Source: an uncultured Bacteroidota bacterium
GTDB taxonomy: Bacteria; Bacteroidota; Bacteroidia; Flavobacteriales; Flavobacteriaceae
Reading direction: 5' to 3'
NCBI GenBank assembly: GCA_902605445.1
Contig: CACLCL010000004.1
Coordinates: 1 to 64,000, forward strand
DNA length: 64,000 nt
Shown here: positions 1 to 8,574 of the stretch, piece after piece
Position numbering within the stretch: position 1 is the first letter of the stretch
How the letters are laid out: the number at the start of each line of letters is the position of its first letter
The notes under the pieces: generated by a model
Databases searched by the model: none
What the model was told of the DNA's origin: nothing
What the model saw: the letters and a program-made list of their open reading frames with translations, nothing else
Program-made: the position numbers and the translations under genes

Positions 1-2
1 AT

Positions 3-308
3 ATTAATGTTGTAAGTATTGCACCGGGTGATTATTTAACCGATATTTCTAGTCGTAGATATCATTCAGCTCTGGTTAAGGGATCACCTTATGAGAAAAA
101 ATACAGTTCATCTTTAAAAAAAATGAATAAAAATGTTAGTAAAGGTGCAAATCCTATAAAAATAGCGAAGTTGGTTTTTAAAATAGTTAATACAAAAAAT
201 CCAAAAAAAAGCTATGTCTCAGGATCTGCGCTTGAAAAATTTGGCATAATATTAAAATTCATATTACCACAAAGATTTTTTGAATATTTAGTTTTAAAAC
301 TCTTCTAA
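3..308 (+). CDS. SDR family oxidoreductase, C-terminal fragment (5' end outside window)
   Basis: The frame is open from the first bases of the window, so the gene begins upstream and the ORF track start at 123 is internal. The visible 101 residues begin with IAPGD, matching the conserved Pro-Gly element after the sixth strand of short-chain dehydrogenase Rossmann folds, followed by YLTDISSRRYH and a helical, Lys-rich tail ending in hydrophobic residues. Family members reduce or oxidise carbonyl or hydroxyl groups with NAD(P)(H). The catalytic Ser-Tyr-Lys and the nucleotide-binding glycines lie outside the window, so the substrate cannot be inferred. Transaldolase follows 41 nt downstream on the same strand. 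Confidence 0.7.
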   Translation: MNVVSIAPGDYLTDISSRRYHSALVKGSPYEKKYSSSLKKMNKNVSKGANPIKIAKLVFKIVNTKNPKKSYVSGSALEKFGIILKFILPQRFFEYLVLKLF

Positions 309-349
309 TAATTTACTAATTATTGTAAATTTACTTTAAATCAATACAT

Positions 350-1003
350 ATGAAATTTTTCGTTGACACTGCAAATTTAGATCAGATAGAAGAAGCCCAG
401 GATTTGGGTATTTTGGATGGGGTTACTACCAACCCATCACTAATGGCAAAGGAAGGTATAAAAGGTAAAAATAATATTTTAAATCACTATAAAAATATAT
501 GTGAGATTGTAGATGGTGATGTCTCTGCTGAAGTAATATCAACTACATACGAAGCTATGATTAAAGAGGGTGAAGAATTGGCTTCACTACATAATCAAAT
601 TGTCGTAAAGTTACCGATGATTAAAGACGGAGTTAAAGCTGCTAAATACTTTACAAAAAAAGGAATTAAAACAAATATAACACTTGTTTTTTCAGCTGGC
701 CAAGCGTTGCTTGCAGCAAAAGCAGGAGCAACTTATGTTTCCCCATTCTTGGGAAGACTTGACGATATTTCCACTGACGGTCTCAATTTAATTTCTGAAA
801 TCCGAGAAATATACGATAACTTTGGTTTCAAAACTGAAATTTTAGCTGCCTCAATTAGACACACCATGCATATAATTGATTGTGCAAAAATTGGTGCAGA
901 TGTAATTACCTCACCACTTTCTTCCATCACAGGTCTTTTAAAGCATCCATTAACAGATATCGGTTTAGATAAATTTTTAAAAGACCATCAAAAAGGTAAT
1001 TAA
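350..1003 (+). CDS. tal: transaldolase, small FSA/TalC-type
   Basis: The 217-residue protein has the length and motifs of the compact transaldolase / fructose-6-phosphate aldolase family: FVDTAN at the N-terminus, GVTTNPSL near residue 25, the Schiff-base lysine in VVKLP (Lys87), NITLVFS, YVSPFLGRLDD, AASIRH and a C-terminal ITSPLSSITGLLKHPLTD. The expected reaction is transfer of a dihydroxyacetone unit between sugar phosphates in the non-oxidative pentose phosphate pathway, in the cytosol. Transaldolase is the more likely activity in Bacteroidota, but sequence alone does not separate it from F6P aldolase. The ATG at 350 gives the canonical N-terminus. The ABC-F gene follows after 32 nt. Confidence 0.9.
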   Translation: MKFFVDTANLDQIEEAQDLGILDGVTTNPSLMAKEGIKGKNNILNHYKNICEIVDGDVSAEVISTTYEAMIKEGEELASLHNQIVVKLPMIKDGVKAAKYFTKKGIKTNITLVFSAGQALLAAKAGATYVSPFLGRLDDISTDGLNLISEIREIYDNFGFKTEILAASIRHTMHIIDCAKIGADVITSPLSSITGLLKHPLTDIGLDKFLKDHQKGN

Positions 1004-1007
1004 TTTA

Positions 1008-1015
1008 TATTTTTG
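1008..1015 (+). promoter_or_regulatory. putative -7 element (TATTTTTG) before the ABC-F gene
   Basis: This is an exact match to the Bacteroidota primary-sigma -7 consensus TAnnTTTG, ending 20 nt before the ATG at 1036. I see no matching TTG about 19 nt further upstream, so the call rests on one element and its position. Confidence 0.4.
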
Positions 1016-1035
1016 GCAAAATTTAAATATTTAAT

Positions 1036-2649
1036 ATGCTTTCAGTCTCAAATCTCTCTATACAGTTTGGAAAAAGAGTACTTTTTGACAACGTTAACAC
1101 AACTTTTAATAACGGTAATTGTTACGGAATTATAGGTGCAAATGGAGCAGGTAAATCAACTTTTTTAAAAATATTAAGTGGAAAATTGGATGCCACATCT
1201 GGTCATGTTCATTTAGAGCCAGGAAAAAGGATGTCAGTTCTTGAGCAGGATCACTCACTATTTGATTCTAATTCGGTGATTGAAACTGTAATGATGGGTA
1301 ATCTTCCTTTGTTTGATTTAAAAAAGGAGATAGACTCACTTTATGAAAATTATTCTGATGAAAATGCTGATAAAATTGGGGTATTGCAAGTTCAATTTGA
1401 AGAAATGGATGGGTGGAATGCAGAAAGTAATGCTGCATCACTTCTTTCGAATTTAGGTATTAAAGAGGATTTACATCAAAATTTAATGACAGACATAGAT
1501 CCAAAATTAAAAGTTAGGGTTCTTTTAGCTAAATCCTTATTCGGAAACCCTGATGTTCTAATTATGGATGAACCTACTAATGATTTAGATTATGAAACAA
1601 TTACTTGGTTAGAGGATTATTTAGCTAATTTTGATAATTGTATTATTGTTGTTTCTCACGACAGACACTTCCTTGATTCTGTTTGTACCCATATTTCTGA
1701 TATTGACTTCGGAAAAATTAATCATTATTCTGGCAACTACTCCTTTTGGCAAGAATCTTCTGAACTTGCTGCTAGGCAAAGAGCACAACAAAACAAAAAA
1801 GCCGAGGAAAAGAAAAAGGAATTGGAGGAGTTTATTGCTCGTTTTAGTGCAAACGTAGCCAAAAGCAAACAGGCTACAAGTAGAAAAAAGATGATTGAGA
1901 AGCTTAACATTCATGACATTAAACCCTCGAGTCGACGCTACCCAGCCATTATTTTTGAAAGGGACAGGGAAGCTGGTGATCAAATTTTAAATGTTGAAAA
2001 TCTATCTTTTTCGCTTGAAAACGAAATGCTTTTTAGCAAAATCGATCTAAATCTTGTTAAAGGAGATAAGGTACTGTTATTTTCTAAGGATTCAAGAGCA
2101 ATTAACTACTTTTACGAAATTATTTCAAACAATATAAATCAAACAACAGGTAATTTTAGTTGGGGTATTACAACAAGTTTTTCTTATTTACCGTTAGATA
2201 ATAGTAATTACTTTGATCAAAACATATCTTTAGTTGAATGGCTAAGAAATTGGGCTAAAACTGATGAAGAAAAAGAGGAAGTATTTTTAAGAGGTTTTTT
2301 AGGTAAAATGATTTTTTCTGGTGATGAAGCACTAAAAAAATGTAATGTATTATCTGGTGGAGAAAAAGTCAGATGTATGATATCAAAAATGATGATGAAT
2401 AGGGGAAATGTTCTTCTCATCAATGAGCCTACTAATCATTTAGATTTAGAAACAATAACAGCTTTCAATAATTCTTTAAAAAGATTTAAGGGAACTGTAA
2501 TTCTTTCAACTCAAGATCAACAATTTGCTCAAACAATTGCTAATAGAATTATTGAGCTAACTCCTAGTGGTATTATAGACAGGTACATGAATTTCGAGGA
2601 ATATATGAATGATAGTAAAATAAAAGAAATTAGAAATTCAATGTATTAA
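1036..2649 (+). CDS. ABC-F family ATPase, YbiT-like, with degenerate second ATPase site
   Basis: The 537-residue protein has two ABC domains joined by a charged helical linker (about residues 245-290) and no membrane segment, the layout of ABC-F proteins that act on the ribosome E site. Domain 1 has an intact Walker A (GANGAGKST, residues 34-42), Walker B (VLIMDEPTNDLD) and switch His (SHDRHF). Its signature reads DIDPKLKVR instead of LSGGE, as in E. coli YbiT. Domain 2 keeps LSGGEKVR, but its Walker A position reads LLFSKDSRAINYF with no GxxGxGK(S/T). Its Walker B reads VLLINEPTN (Asp to Asn), and the switch His position reads STQDQQF. Composite ATP sites need elements from both halves, so at least one site should be impaired. 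Family assignment is firm; the cellular role (translation factor or antibiotic protection) is inference. Confidence 0.88.
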   Translation: MLSVSNLSIQFGKRVLFDNVNTTFNNGNCYGIIGANGAGKSTFLKILSGKLDATSGHVHLEPGKRMSVLEQDHSLFDSNSVIETVMMGNLPLFDLKKEIDSLYENYSDENADKIGVLQVQFEEMDGWNAESNAASLLSNLGIKEDLHQNLMTDIDPKLKVRVLLAKSLFGNPDVLIMDEPTNDLDYETITWLEDYLANFDNCIIVVSHDRHFLDSVCTHISDIDFGKINHYSGNYSFWQESSELAARQRAQQNKKAEEKKKELEEFIARFSANVAKSKQATSRKKMIEKLNIHDIKPSSRRYPAIIFERDREAGDQILNVENLSFSLENEMLFSKIDLNLVKGDKVLLFSKDSRAINYFYEIISNNINQTTGNFSWGITTSFSYLPLDNSNYFDQNISLVEWLRNWAKTDEEKEEVFLRGFLGKMIFSGDEALKKCNVLSGGEKVRCMISKMMMNRGNVLLINEPTNHLDLETITAFNNSLKRFKGTVILSTQDQQFAQTIANRIIELTPSGIIDRYMNFEEYMNDSKIKEIRNSMY

Positions 2650-5076
2650 TTACCTTAACTTCGCATCAAATTCTTTTTCTAACATTTGTATAATATTTTG
2701 CATAACCCTATCAATTTCAATTTCATTTAAAGTTTTATTTATATCTTGAATTTTAATTGATATACCATAACTTTTTTTATTTACAGGAATTGACTCACCT
2801 TCAAAAACATCAAATAAAGCTACATCCTTAATTAGGTTTTTGTTAGTCTTAGATATCTGTTCGTGAAGCTTTCTAAACTGAACATCAGAGTCAATTAAAA
2901 TCGAAAGATCTCTGTAAACTTCGGGGTATTTAGCTATTTTATCAAACTTTTTAAATTTTCTAAATTTCCTCTTTACTATATTATCAATATCAAATTCAGC
3001 GTATAATATCTCTTCGTTAATGTCAAAATATTTTGAAATTTCAGGGTTAAGAATTCCAAAGCTGCAAATACTAATATTATCAATTAAAATAGATTCACCT
3101 TGAACGAGATTGTTGTTTTCAGTAAATTTATTTTTCGTTATAGGTAAACCTATTTTATCAAATATTGATTTCACAACTCCCTTTAAATAAAAGAAATCAG
3201 ACTTAATACTATTTAAATTCCAATTGTTTACATTTTTATTGCCAGTTACAAAAAGAGCTAATTTCTCATTCTCAACAATTTTATTTTTTTTATCCCTATA
3301 ATATTCTTTACCAATTTCAAATAACTTTAAATCATTGGTTTTATGATTCTTATTATACTTTAGAGATTCAAGACCCGAGAATATTAATGAATTTCTTAGT
3401 TGAGCTAGGTCATTACTAGAGAAATTTAAAATATCAATATTTATATTAGTCTTATTTAGATTTAATTTATTTTTTGAAATAGATGTCAATGAATTAGTTA
3501 TAATTTCATAAAAACCAATTGTTGCAAGATGATTAGAAATTCTTTCGGTTATTTTGTTTTTTAAATTATTATCTCGATTAGACAGTTTATAGCTAATTTT
3601 TTTTGAAGATTTAACCTTATTATAACCATAAATTCTTAATATTTCTTCAATTATATCGGCTTCTCTCTTAACATCCACCCTAAATGAAGGAACAAGCAAT
3701 CCTAGCTTTGAGTCTGTAATACTGTTGATTTTGATATCCAACAAGCTGATAATTTTTTTTATTGTATCTTTTTCTATCGTCTCTCCAATAATTTTTTTAA
3801 TTTTTTCAAAACTTATAATGATTTGCTGAGGTTCAATTTTTTTAGAATTGATATCAATTAAATCACATGCAACCAGTGCCTCTGGGCATATTTCTTTAAT
3901 TAGGGTTACAGCTCTTTTTAGAGCATACACAGTAAGTTCTGGGTCTATACCTCTTTCAAATCTGTATGACGAGTCAGTAGATAATCCAAGCCTTTTGGAA
4001 GTTTTTCTTATTGAAATAGGGCTGAAATATGCACTTTCGATAAATATTGTTGTTGTAATATCTGAGACTCCAGATTCCTTGCCACCATATATGCCAGCTA
4101 TGCACATGGGGTTTTTTGAATCACAAATAACTAAATCATCATTAATTAGTTTTTTCTTATCGTCATCAAGTGTTGTAAAATCAGAAATTTTATTATTTTT
4201 CCTCACTACAATAGCATTACCATCAATTTTTTCATAATCAAATGCATGTAGAGGTTGTCCAACATCATGCATTACATAGTTTGTTACATCAACAATATTA
4301 TTTTTGGGAGTTATTCCAATTGATTTTAACTTATTTTTAAGCCAATCTGGCGAGTCTTTTACCACAATATTGTCCATAATTATTCCACAATATCTGTTTA
4401 CTAGTGATTCATCCTCAACAGAAAGCTTTATATTTTTAGTTCTTTTATCAATATTAAAGCTACTGACTGAAGGAGTTTTTAAATCAAGATTATCACCTTC
4501 ATAGTTAAGTCTGGCTCTCAAGTCTCTGGCGGTTCCTAAGTGGCTTAGTGCGTCAGATCTGTTTGGAGTTAATCCTATGTCATATATCCAGTCGGTTTCG
4601 CATGGGTAAATCAATTCTAGGGGTGTTCCTTCGTCATATTTATTATCAATAATCAATATTCCGTCATCAGGTTCGCCAAGATTTAGTTCATCCTGACCAC
4701 ATATCATTCCTTCACTGATTTCACCTCTTATCTTACTTTTTTTAATTTTTAATTTTTTGTTTTCAGGGTAAAGTGTAGTTCCAATTAATGCAACTGCTAC
4801 AGTTTGGTTTTTATCCACATTGGGTGCTCCACAAATTATTTGAAGATTTTCAGATTTTCCAACATTGACATCAACAATTTTAAGTCTGTCAGCATTTGGA
4901 TGCTTTTTTATTGAAATAGTTTTTCCAATAACAACACCCCTTAGTCCTCCAGGGATTGATTCAAATTTTGACATTCCCTCTACTTCGAGTCCAAGTGATG
5001 TAAGTTTTTCAGCAATTGACTCATGGTCATCCTTAAAATCAAGATATTGTTTGAGCCAATTGTATGAGACTTTCAT
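2650..5076 (-). CDS. pheT: phenylalanine--tRNA ligase beta subunit
   Basis: The 808-residue length is right for the bacterial long-form beta chain. It starts MKVSYNWLKQYLDF, followed by an EMAPII-like tRNA-binding OB domain (about 40-150, with KHPNADRL and ICGAPNV), the B3/B4 editing region (about 210-390, NIVDVTNYVMHD), B5 (about 400-470), the catalytic-like core (READIIEEILRIYGY onward) and a C-terminal ferredoxin-fold anticodon-binding domain (about 715-808, KYPEVYRDLS). With PheS it charges tRNA-Phe in the cytosol. pheS is not adjacent, as is common in Bacteroidota. A promoter with both elements precedes it on the minus strand. It is convergent with the ABC-F gene, with no intergenic base. 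Confidence 0.96.
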   Translation of the reverse strand: MKVSYNWLKQYLDFKDDHESIAEKLTSLGLEVEGMSKFESIPGGLRGVVIGKTISIKKHPNADRLKIVDVNVGKSENLQIICGAPNVDKNQTVAVALIGTTLYPENKKLKIKKSKIRGEISEGMICGQDELNLGEPDDGILIIDNKYDEGTPLELIYPCETDWIYDIGLTPNRSDALSHLGTARDLRARLNYEGDNLDLKTPSVSSFNIDKRTKNIKLSVEDESLVNRYCGIIMDNIVVKDSPDWLKNKLKSIGITPKNNIVDVTNYVMHDVGQPLHAFDYEKIDGNAIVVRKNNKISDFTTLDDDKKKLINDDLVICDSKNPMCIAGIYGGKESGVSDITTTIFIESAYFSPISIRKTSKRLGLSTDSSYRFERGIDPELTVYALKRAVTLIKEICPEALVACDLIDINSKKIEPQQIIISFEKIKKIIGETIEKDTIKKIISLLDIKINSITDSKLGLLVPSFRVDVKREADIIEEILRIYGYNKVKSSKKISYKLSNRDNNLKNKITERISNHLATIGFYEIITNSLTSISKNKLNLNKTNINIDILNFSSNDLAQLRNSLIFSGLESLKYNKNHKTNDLKLFEIGKEYYRDKKNKIVENEKLALFVTGNKNVNNWNLNSIKSDFFYLKGVVKSIFDKIGLPITKNKFTENNNLVQGESILIDNISICSFGILNPEISKYFDINEEILYAEFDIDNIVKRKFRKFKKFDKIAKYPEVYRDLSILIDSDVQFRKLHEQISKTNKNLIKDVALFDVFEGESIPVNKKSYGISIKIQDINKTLNEIEIDRVMQNIIQMLEKEFDAKLR

Positions 5077-5094
5077 TTATAATGGAATAAGTAG

Positions 5095-5124
5095 CAAATA
5101 TAACAATACTAGTATTGAAACAAA
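5095..5124 (-). promoter_or_regulatory. pheT promoter, TTTG(-33)/TATATTTG(-7)
   Basis: Read on the minus strand, TATATTTG (5102 to 5095) matches TAnnTTTG exactly and lies 18 nt before the pheT ATG. A TTTG (5124 to 5121) lies 18 nt further upstream, close to the usual spacing of Bacteroidota -33/-7 promoters. Confidence 0.6.
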
Positions 5125-5168
5125 ATCAAAACTTTTTTTATTATATTAATTTATTAGAAATTTAAGTT

Positions 5169-6353
5169 ATGATTCGATTATTAATTCTTCTATTATTATT
5201 AAATTTTTATAGTTGTATTGAAAAAGATATCAAGGAATCAAATTTTGTTGGTTATTTAGTTGCAAACGATTCAATAAAAATTCCATTTGATTTTGTTTTT
5301 AAAGATTCATTAATTACAATTTCAAATTCCAAAGAAAATATTAAATTGATTAGATCAGTAGACAAACATGATTCCATAAAATTTGTTTCACCATATTTCG
5401 AAGATTATTTATTGTTCCATGATTATTTTGACTCGCTAAGTGGATATTTACATAATAAAAGTCTAGATAGAAAAGTTAAATTCTTCGCATTAAGAGGGGA
5501 AAATAAAGTAGTCAATCATGAAAATTTTTTACTTATTGAAGGAAAATGGAAAATAATTTTTAATTATGATAAAAGTGAAAGCCGCGAATCTGAAATGATT
5601 ATATCACAAAACAAAAATAAAATTCAAGGCACATTTAGGACTGAAACAGGAGACTATGGATTCATGCAAGGTTTCGTTGATAAAAATAAATTTAATCTAT
5701 CAAATTTTAACGGATACAGGGCAAATTTAGTAGAAGCTAAAGTTTATACTGATACTATTTTTGGTGTGCTTTATCAAGGGAATCACAATGTTAAAAAATT
5801 CATTGGATTTAGAGATGATAGTTTTAATTTACCTGATCCTTATGCACTTACATCTATGACTCCTGGTTATGAAAAGTTTTTATTTAGTTTCAGAGATATT
5901 GAAGGTAAAATTGTTGATAATTTTGATAAAAAATTTCTAAATAAAGTTAATATTATTCAGATTATGGGTACATGGTGTCCAAACTGTTTAGATGAATCCA
6001 TTTACCTAAAATCAATTAAAGAAAAATATAAAGATGTTGTTATAGTTTCCATTGCATTTGAATTTGCAAAATCTAAAGAACAAGCAATAGAAAATTTAAT
6101 CAAATTAAAGAAAAATATCGGAATAGATTATGATATTTTGCTAGCACAATATGGTTCTAGTGATAAAATAGATGCTGCAAATAAATTGAAATCTATTGAC
6201 ACGTTAATTTCTTACCCAACTTTATTTATCACAGATAAAAATTTGAAGGTCAGAAGAATACATACAGGTTTTAATGGCCCTGCTACAGGTGAAAAATATA
6301 CTCAGTTTAAAAGAGACTTTGAAAATTTTTTAACTCAACTAATAAACGAATAA
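5169..6353 (+). CDS. TlpA/thioredoxin-fold lipoprotein
   Basis: The 394-residue protein starts with a lipoprotein signal peptide ending FYSC (Cys16). Residues about 25-240 are a beta-rich region of the sort that precedes thioredoxin domains in Bacteroidota TlpA-like proteins. The C-terminal third (about 250-394) is a thioredoxin fold with the redox pair CPNC (Cys270, Cys273) after IMGTW, and a later SYPTLFITD carrying the cis-Pro. It probably acts in the periplasm as a thiol-disulfide reductase or a redox-coupled chaperone; the partner is unknown. It is convergent with recG, with a 4-nt gap. There is no cytochrome c maturation gene nearby to suggest a specific substrate. Confidence 0.8.
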   Translation: MIRLLILLLLLNFYSCIEKDIKESNFVGYLVANDSIKIPFDFVFKDSLITISNSKENIKLIRSVDKHDSIKFVSPYFEDYLLFHDYFDSLSGYLHNKSLDRKVKFFALRGENKVVNHENFLLIEGKWKIIFNYDKSESRESEMIISQNKNKIQGTFRTETGDYGFMQGFVDKNKFNLSNFNGYRANLVEAKVYTDTIFGVLYQGNHNVKKFIGFRDDSFNLPDPYALTSMTPGYEKFLFSFRDIEGKIVDNFDKKFLNKVNIIQIMGTWCPNCLDESIYLKSIKEKYKDVVIVSIAFEFAKSKEQAIENLIKLKKNIGIDYDILLAQYGSSDKIDAANKLKSIDTLISYPTLFITDKNLKVRRIHTGFNGPATGEKYTQFKRDFENFLTQLINE

Positions 6354-6357
6354 CGCT

Positions 6358-8457
6358 TTAACTTATATATTCCCAAATTTCTTTTTTATTAATAATACGT
6401 TTTAGATTTTTAACCAAAACTGCGTTATTTTTATTTGCTAATTTGGGGTCTTTTTCGATAATTTTTTCAACCAGCAATTTGATTTTCTGAATCATGCCAG
6501 AATCTTGTATTAAATTTGTTATTTTTAGAGGGATTTCACCACTTTGTTGAGTGCCCATAAAATTACCAGGACCTCTAAGCTCCAGATCTTTTTCAGCAAT
6601 TTTGAATCCATTATTTGTTTCAACCATGGCCTTCATTCTTATTACAGTTTCTTTAGATTTTTTATCGCCTGTAATCAAAAAACAAAAGCTTTCATATTTT
6701 CCTCTTCCAACTCTTCCTCTAAGTTGGTGTAATTGGGATAATCCAAATCTCTCTGCACTTTCAATAACCATTACTGAAGCATTTGGTATGTCAACACCAA
6801 CCTCAATAACAGTTGTTGAGACTAAAATCTGAGATTTATTTTCAATAAATCTTTGCATCTCATAATCTCTCTCCTCTTTTTTCATTCTACCATGAACAAT
6901 TGAAATATTATATTCTGGCATAGGGAAATCTCTTGAAAAAGTTTCATAACCATCCATCAGATCTTTAAAATCAAGCTTTTCGCTTTCCTTAATTAATGGA
7001 TAAACAACATAAGCTTGTCTTCCTGAATCAATCTGTTTTTTTAGAAAATCAATTAATTTCAAACGTTCCCTATTTGTACTATGAAAAGTTTGAATATTTT
7101 TTCTACCTGGGGGGAGCTCATCTATAATAGAAACATCTAAATCCCCATAAACCGACATTGCTAATGTCCTTGGAATTGGTGTTGCGGTCATTATTAAAAT
7201 GTGTGGAGGTAATTTATTTTTGTGCCATAATTTACTTCGCTGAGCGACTCCAAACTTATGTTGTTCATCAATTACAGCTAATCCCAAATTTTTAAAAATA
7301 ACTTCATCATAAATTAAAGAATGTGTTCCGATAATAAGATTAATTTTACCACTTTTTAGTTCATTTTTCACCCTTTTTTTATATGATAATTTACTTGACC
7401 CTGTAAGTACTGATACATTGATATTCAATAAATTACATACTTCAACAAATTTATTATAGTGCTGATATGACAAAATTTCAGTTGGTGTCATTATACATGC
7501 TTGATAACCATTTCCAATAGCGATTAATGTACTCATAAAAGCAACTATCGTTTTACCTGATCCAACATCTCCCTGTAATAGTCTATTCATTTGAGTACCA
7601 CTACCCAAATCATTTCTTATTTCTTTTATTACTTTTTTTTGTGCATTTGTTAAATCAAAATCTAAGAAATTATTGAAAAAAGAATCAAATTTTTTTCCAA
7701 TAATGGGGAAGCTATAGCCTTTTATTTTTTCCTTCCTAATATTCTTTTTAAAAATAAATCTTAATTGTAAATAAAAAATTTCTTCAAATTTCAGACGTAG
7801 TATAGCTTTATTTAGTATAGTTTTTGAATTTGGTTTATGGATGGCAATTAAAGAATCTCTTTTGCCTAATAAATTATATTTCTTTAGAATATATGCAGGA
7901 AGATTTTCTTCAACCTTATCGGCGCATTTAATTAGTAATTCATCAATAAGTTTTGAATATACCTTATTTGTGACTCCCTTTTTAATAAGTACTTCTGTAC
8001 TTGAATATATTCCATAAAATTTAGTTCTTTTCTTTGTTTTTTCATGCGTATATTTTTCTAATTCCGGATGTGCTATTGATATCAGTCCATTAAACAAATT
8101 TGCTTTACCAAAAACAATGTAATATTTATTAATTTCTAACGAATCCTTTATCCAGTTTATTGATTTAAACCAAATCAATTGAATTGATCCGGTATTATCT
8201 GAAAATTCGGCAATTAGTCTTTTTTTTCTTCCATTACCTACTTCTTGTAATTTTGAAATTTTTCCTATGACTTGAACATCATCTTTGTGACCACTGAGTT
8301 CTGATATTTTATGATATTTAGTTTTATTTACATATCTAAAAGGAAATCTATACAACAAATCGCCAAATGTATGAATTCTAAGCTCATTTCTGATTAGTTT
8401 TGCTCTATTTGGCCCTACTCCCTTGAGAAATTCAATTGATGTATCTAATGAGTCCAT
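6358..8457 (-). CDS. recG: ATP-dependent DNA helicase RecG
   Basis: The 699-residue protein is full length for RecG. It has an N-terminal wedge/OB domain (GVGPNRAKLI, then about 60-150), Walker A in LLQGDVGSGKTIVA, a DEQH box (VIDEQHKFGVAQR), TATPIPRTLA (motif III), and motif V/VI with SAERFGLSQLHQLRGRVGRG, all diagnostic of the RecG/PriA-like group. It remodels stalled forks and branch-migrates Holliday junctions. The C-terminal TRG region is present. The start ATG gives MDSLDTSIEFLKGVGP, typical for Bacteroidota RecG. It diverges from the uvrD-like gene across 117 nt. Confidence 0.95.
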   Translation of the reverse strand: MDSLDTSIEFLKGVGPNRAKLIRNELRIHTFGDLLYRFPFRYVNKTKYHKISELSGHKDDVQVIGKISKLQEVGNGRKKRLIAEFSDNTGSIQLIWFKSINWIKDSLEINKYYIVFGKANLFNGLISIAHPELEKYTHEKTKKRTKFYGIYSSTEVLIKKGVTNKVYSKLIDELLIKCADKVEENLPAYILKKYNLLGKRDSLIAIHKPNSKTILNKAILRLKFEEIFYLQLRFIFKKNIRKEKIKGYSFPIIGKKFDSFFNNFLDFDLTNAQKKVIKEIRNDLGSGTQMNRLLQGDVGSGKTIVAFMSTLIAIGNGYQACIMTPTEILSYQHYNKFVEVCNLLNINVSVLTGSSKLSYKKRVKNELKSGKINLIIGTHSLIYDEVIFKNLGLAVIDEQHKFGVAQRSKLWHKNKLPPHILIMTATPIPRTLAMSVYGDLDVSIIDELPPGRKNIQTFHSTNRERLKLIDFLKKQIDSGRQAYVVYPLIKESEKLDFKDLMDGYETFSRDFPMPEYNISIVHGRMKKEERDYEMQRFIENKSQILVSTTVIEVGVDIPNASVMVIESAERFGLSQLHQLRGRVGRGKYESFCFLITGDKKSKETVIRMKAMVETNNGFKIAEKDLELRGPGNFMGTQQSGEIPLKITNLIQDSGMIQKIKLLVEKIIEKDPKLANKNNAVLVKNLKRIINKKEIWEYIS

Positions 8458-8498
8458 ATACTTATAATTAAAATTAATATTTTTTATTTAGCTCACAT

Positions 8499-8506
8499 TA
8501 ACTTTG
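8499..8506 (+). promoter_or_regulatory. putative -7 element (TAACTTTG) upstream of the uvrD-like gene
   Basis: This is an exact TAnnTTTG match 68 nt before the TTG start of the helicase gene, in the divergent recG/uvrD-like spacer. There is no convincing -33 TTG. Confidence 0.35.
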
Positions 8507-8574
8507 TTCATAACTAAATAAATAATTTTCTTTAGATACATAAACTATTTTTAATTTAAAGGCAAACAACTTAA

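Noticed and set aside
3848-4237. Plus-strand 129-aa ORF inside pheT (and similar long shadows)
   Set aside because: Antisense to a strongly conserved gene with intact motifs; no recognisable protein features.
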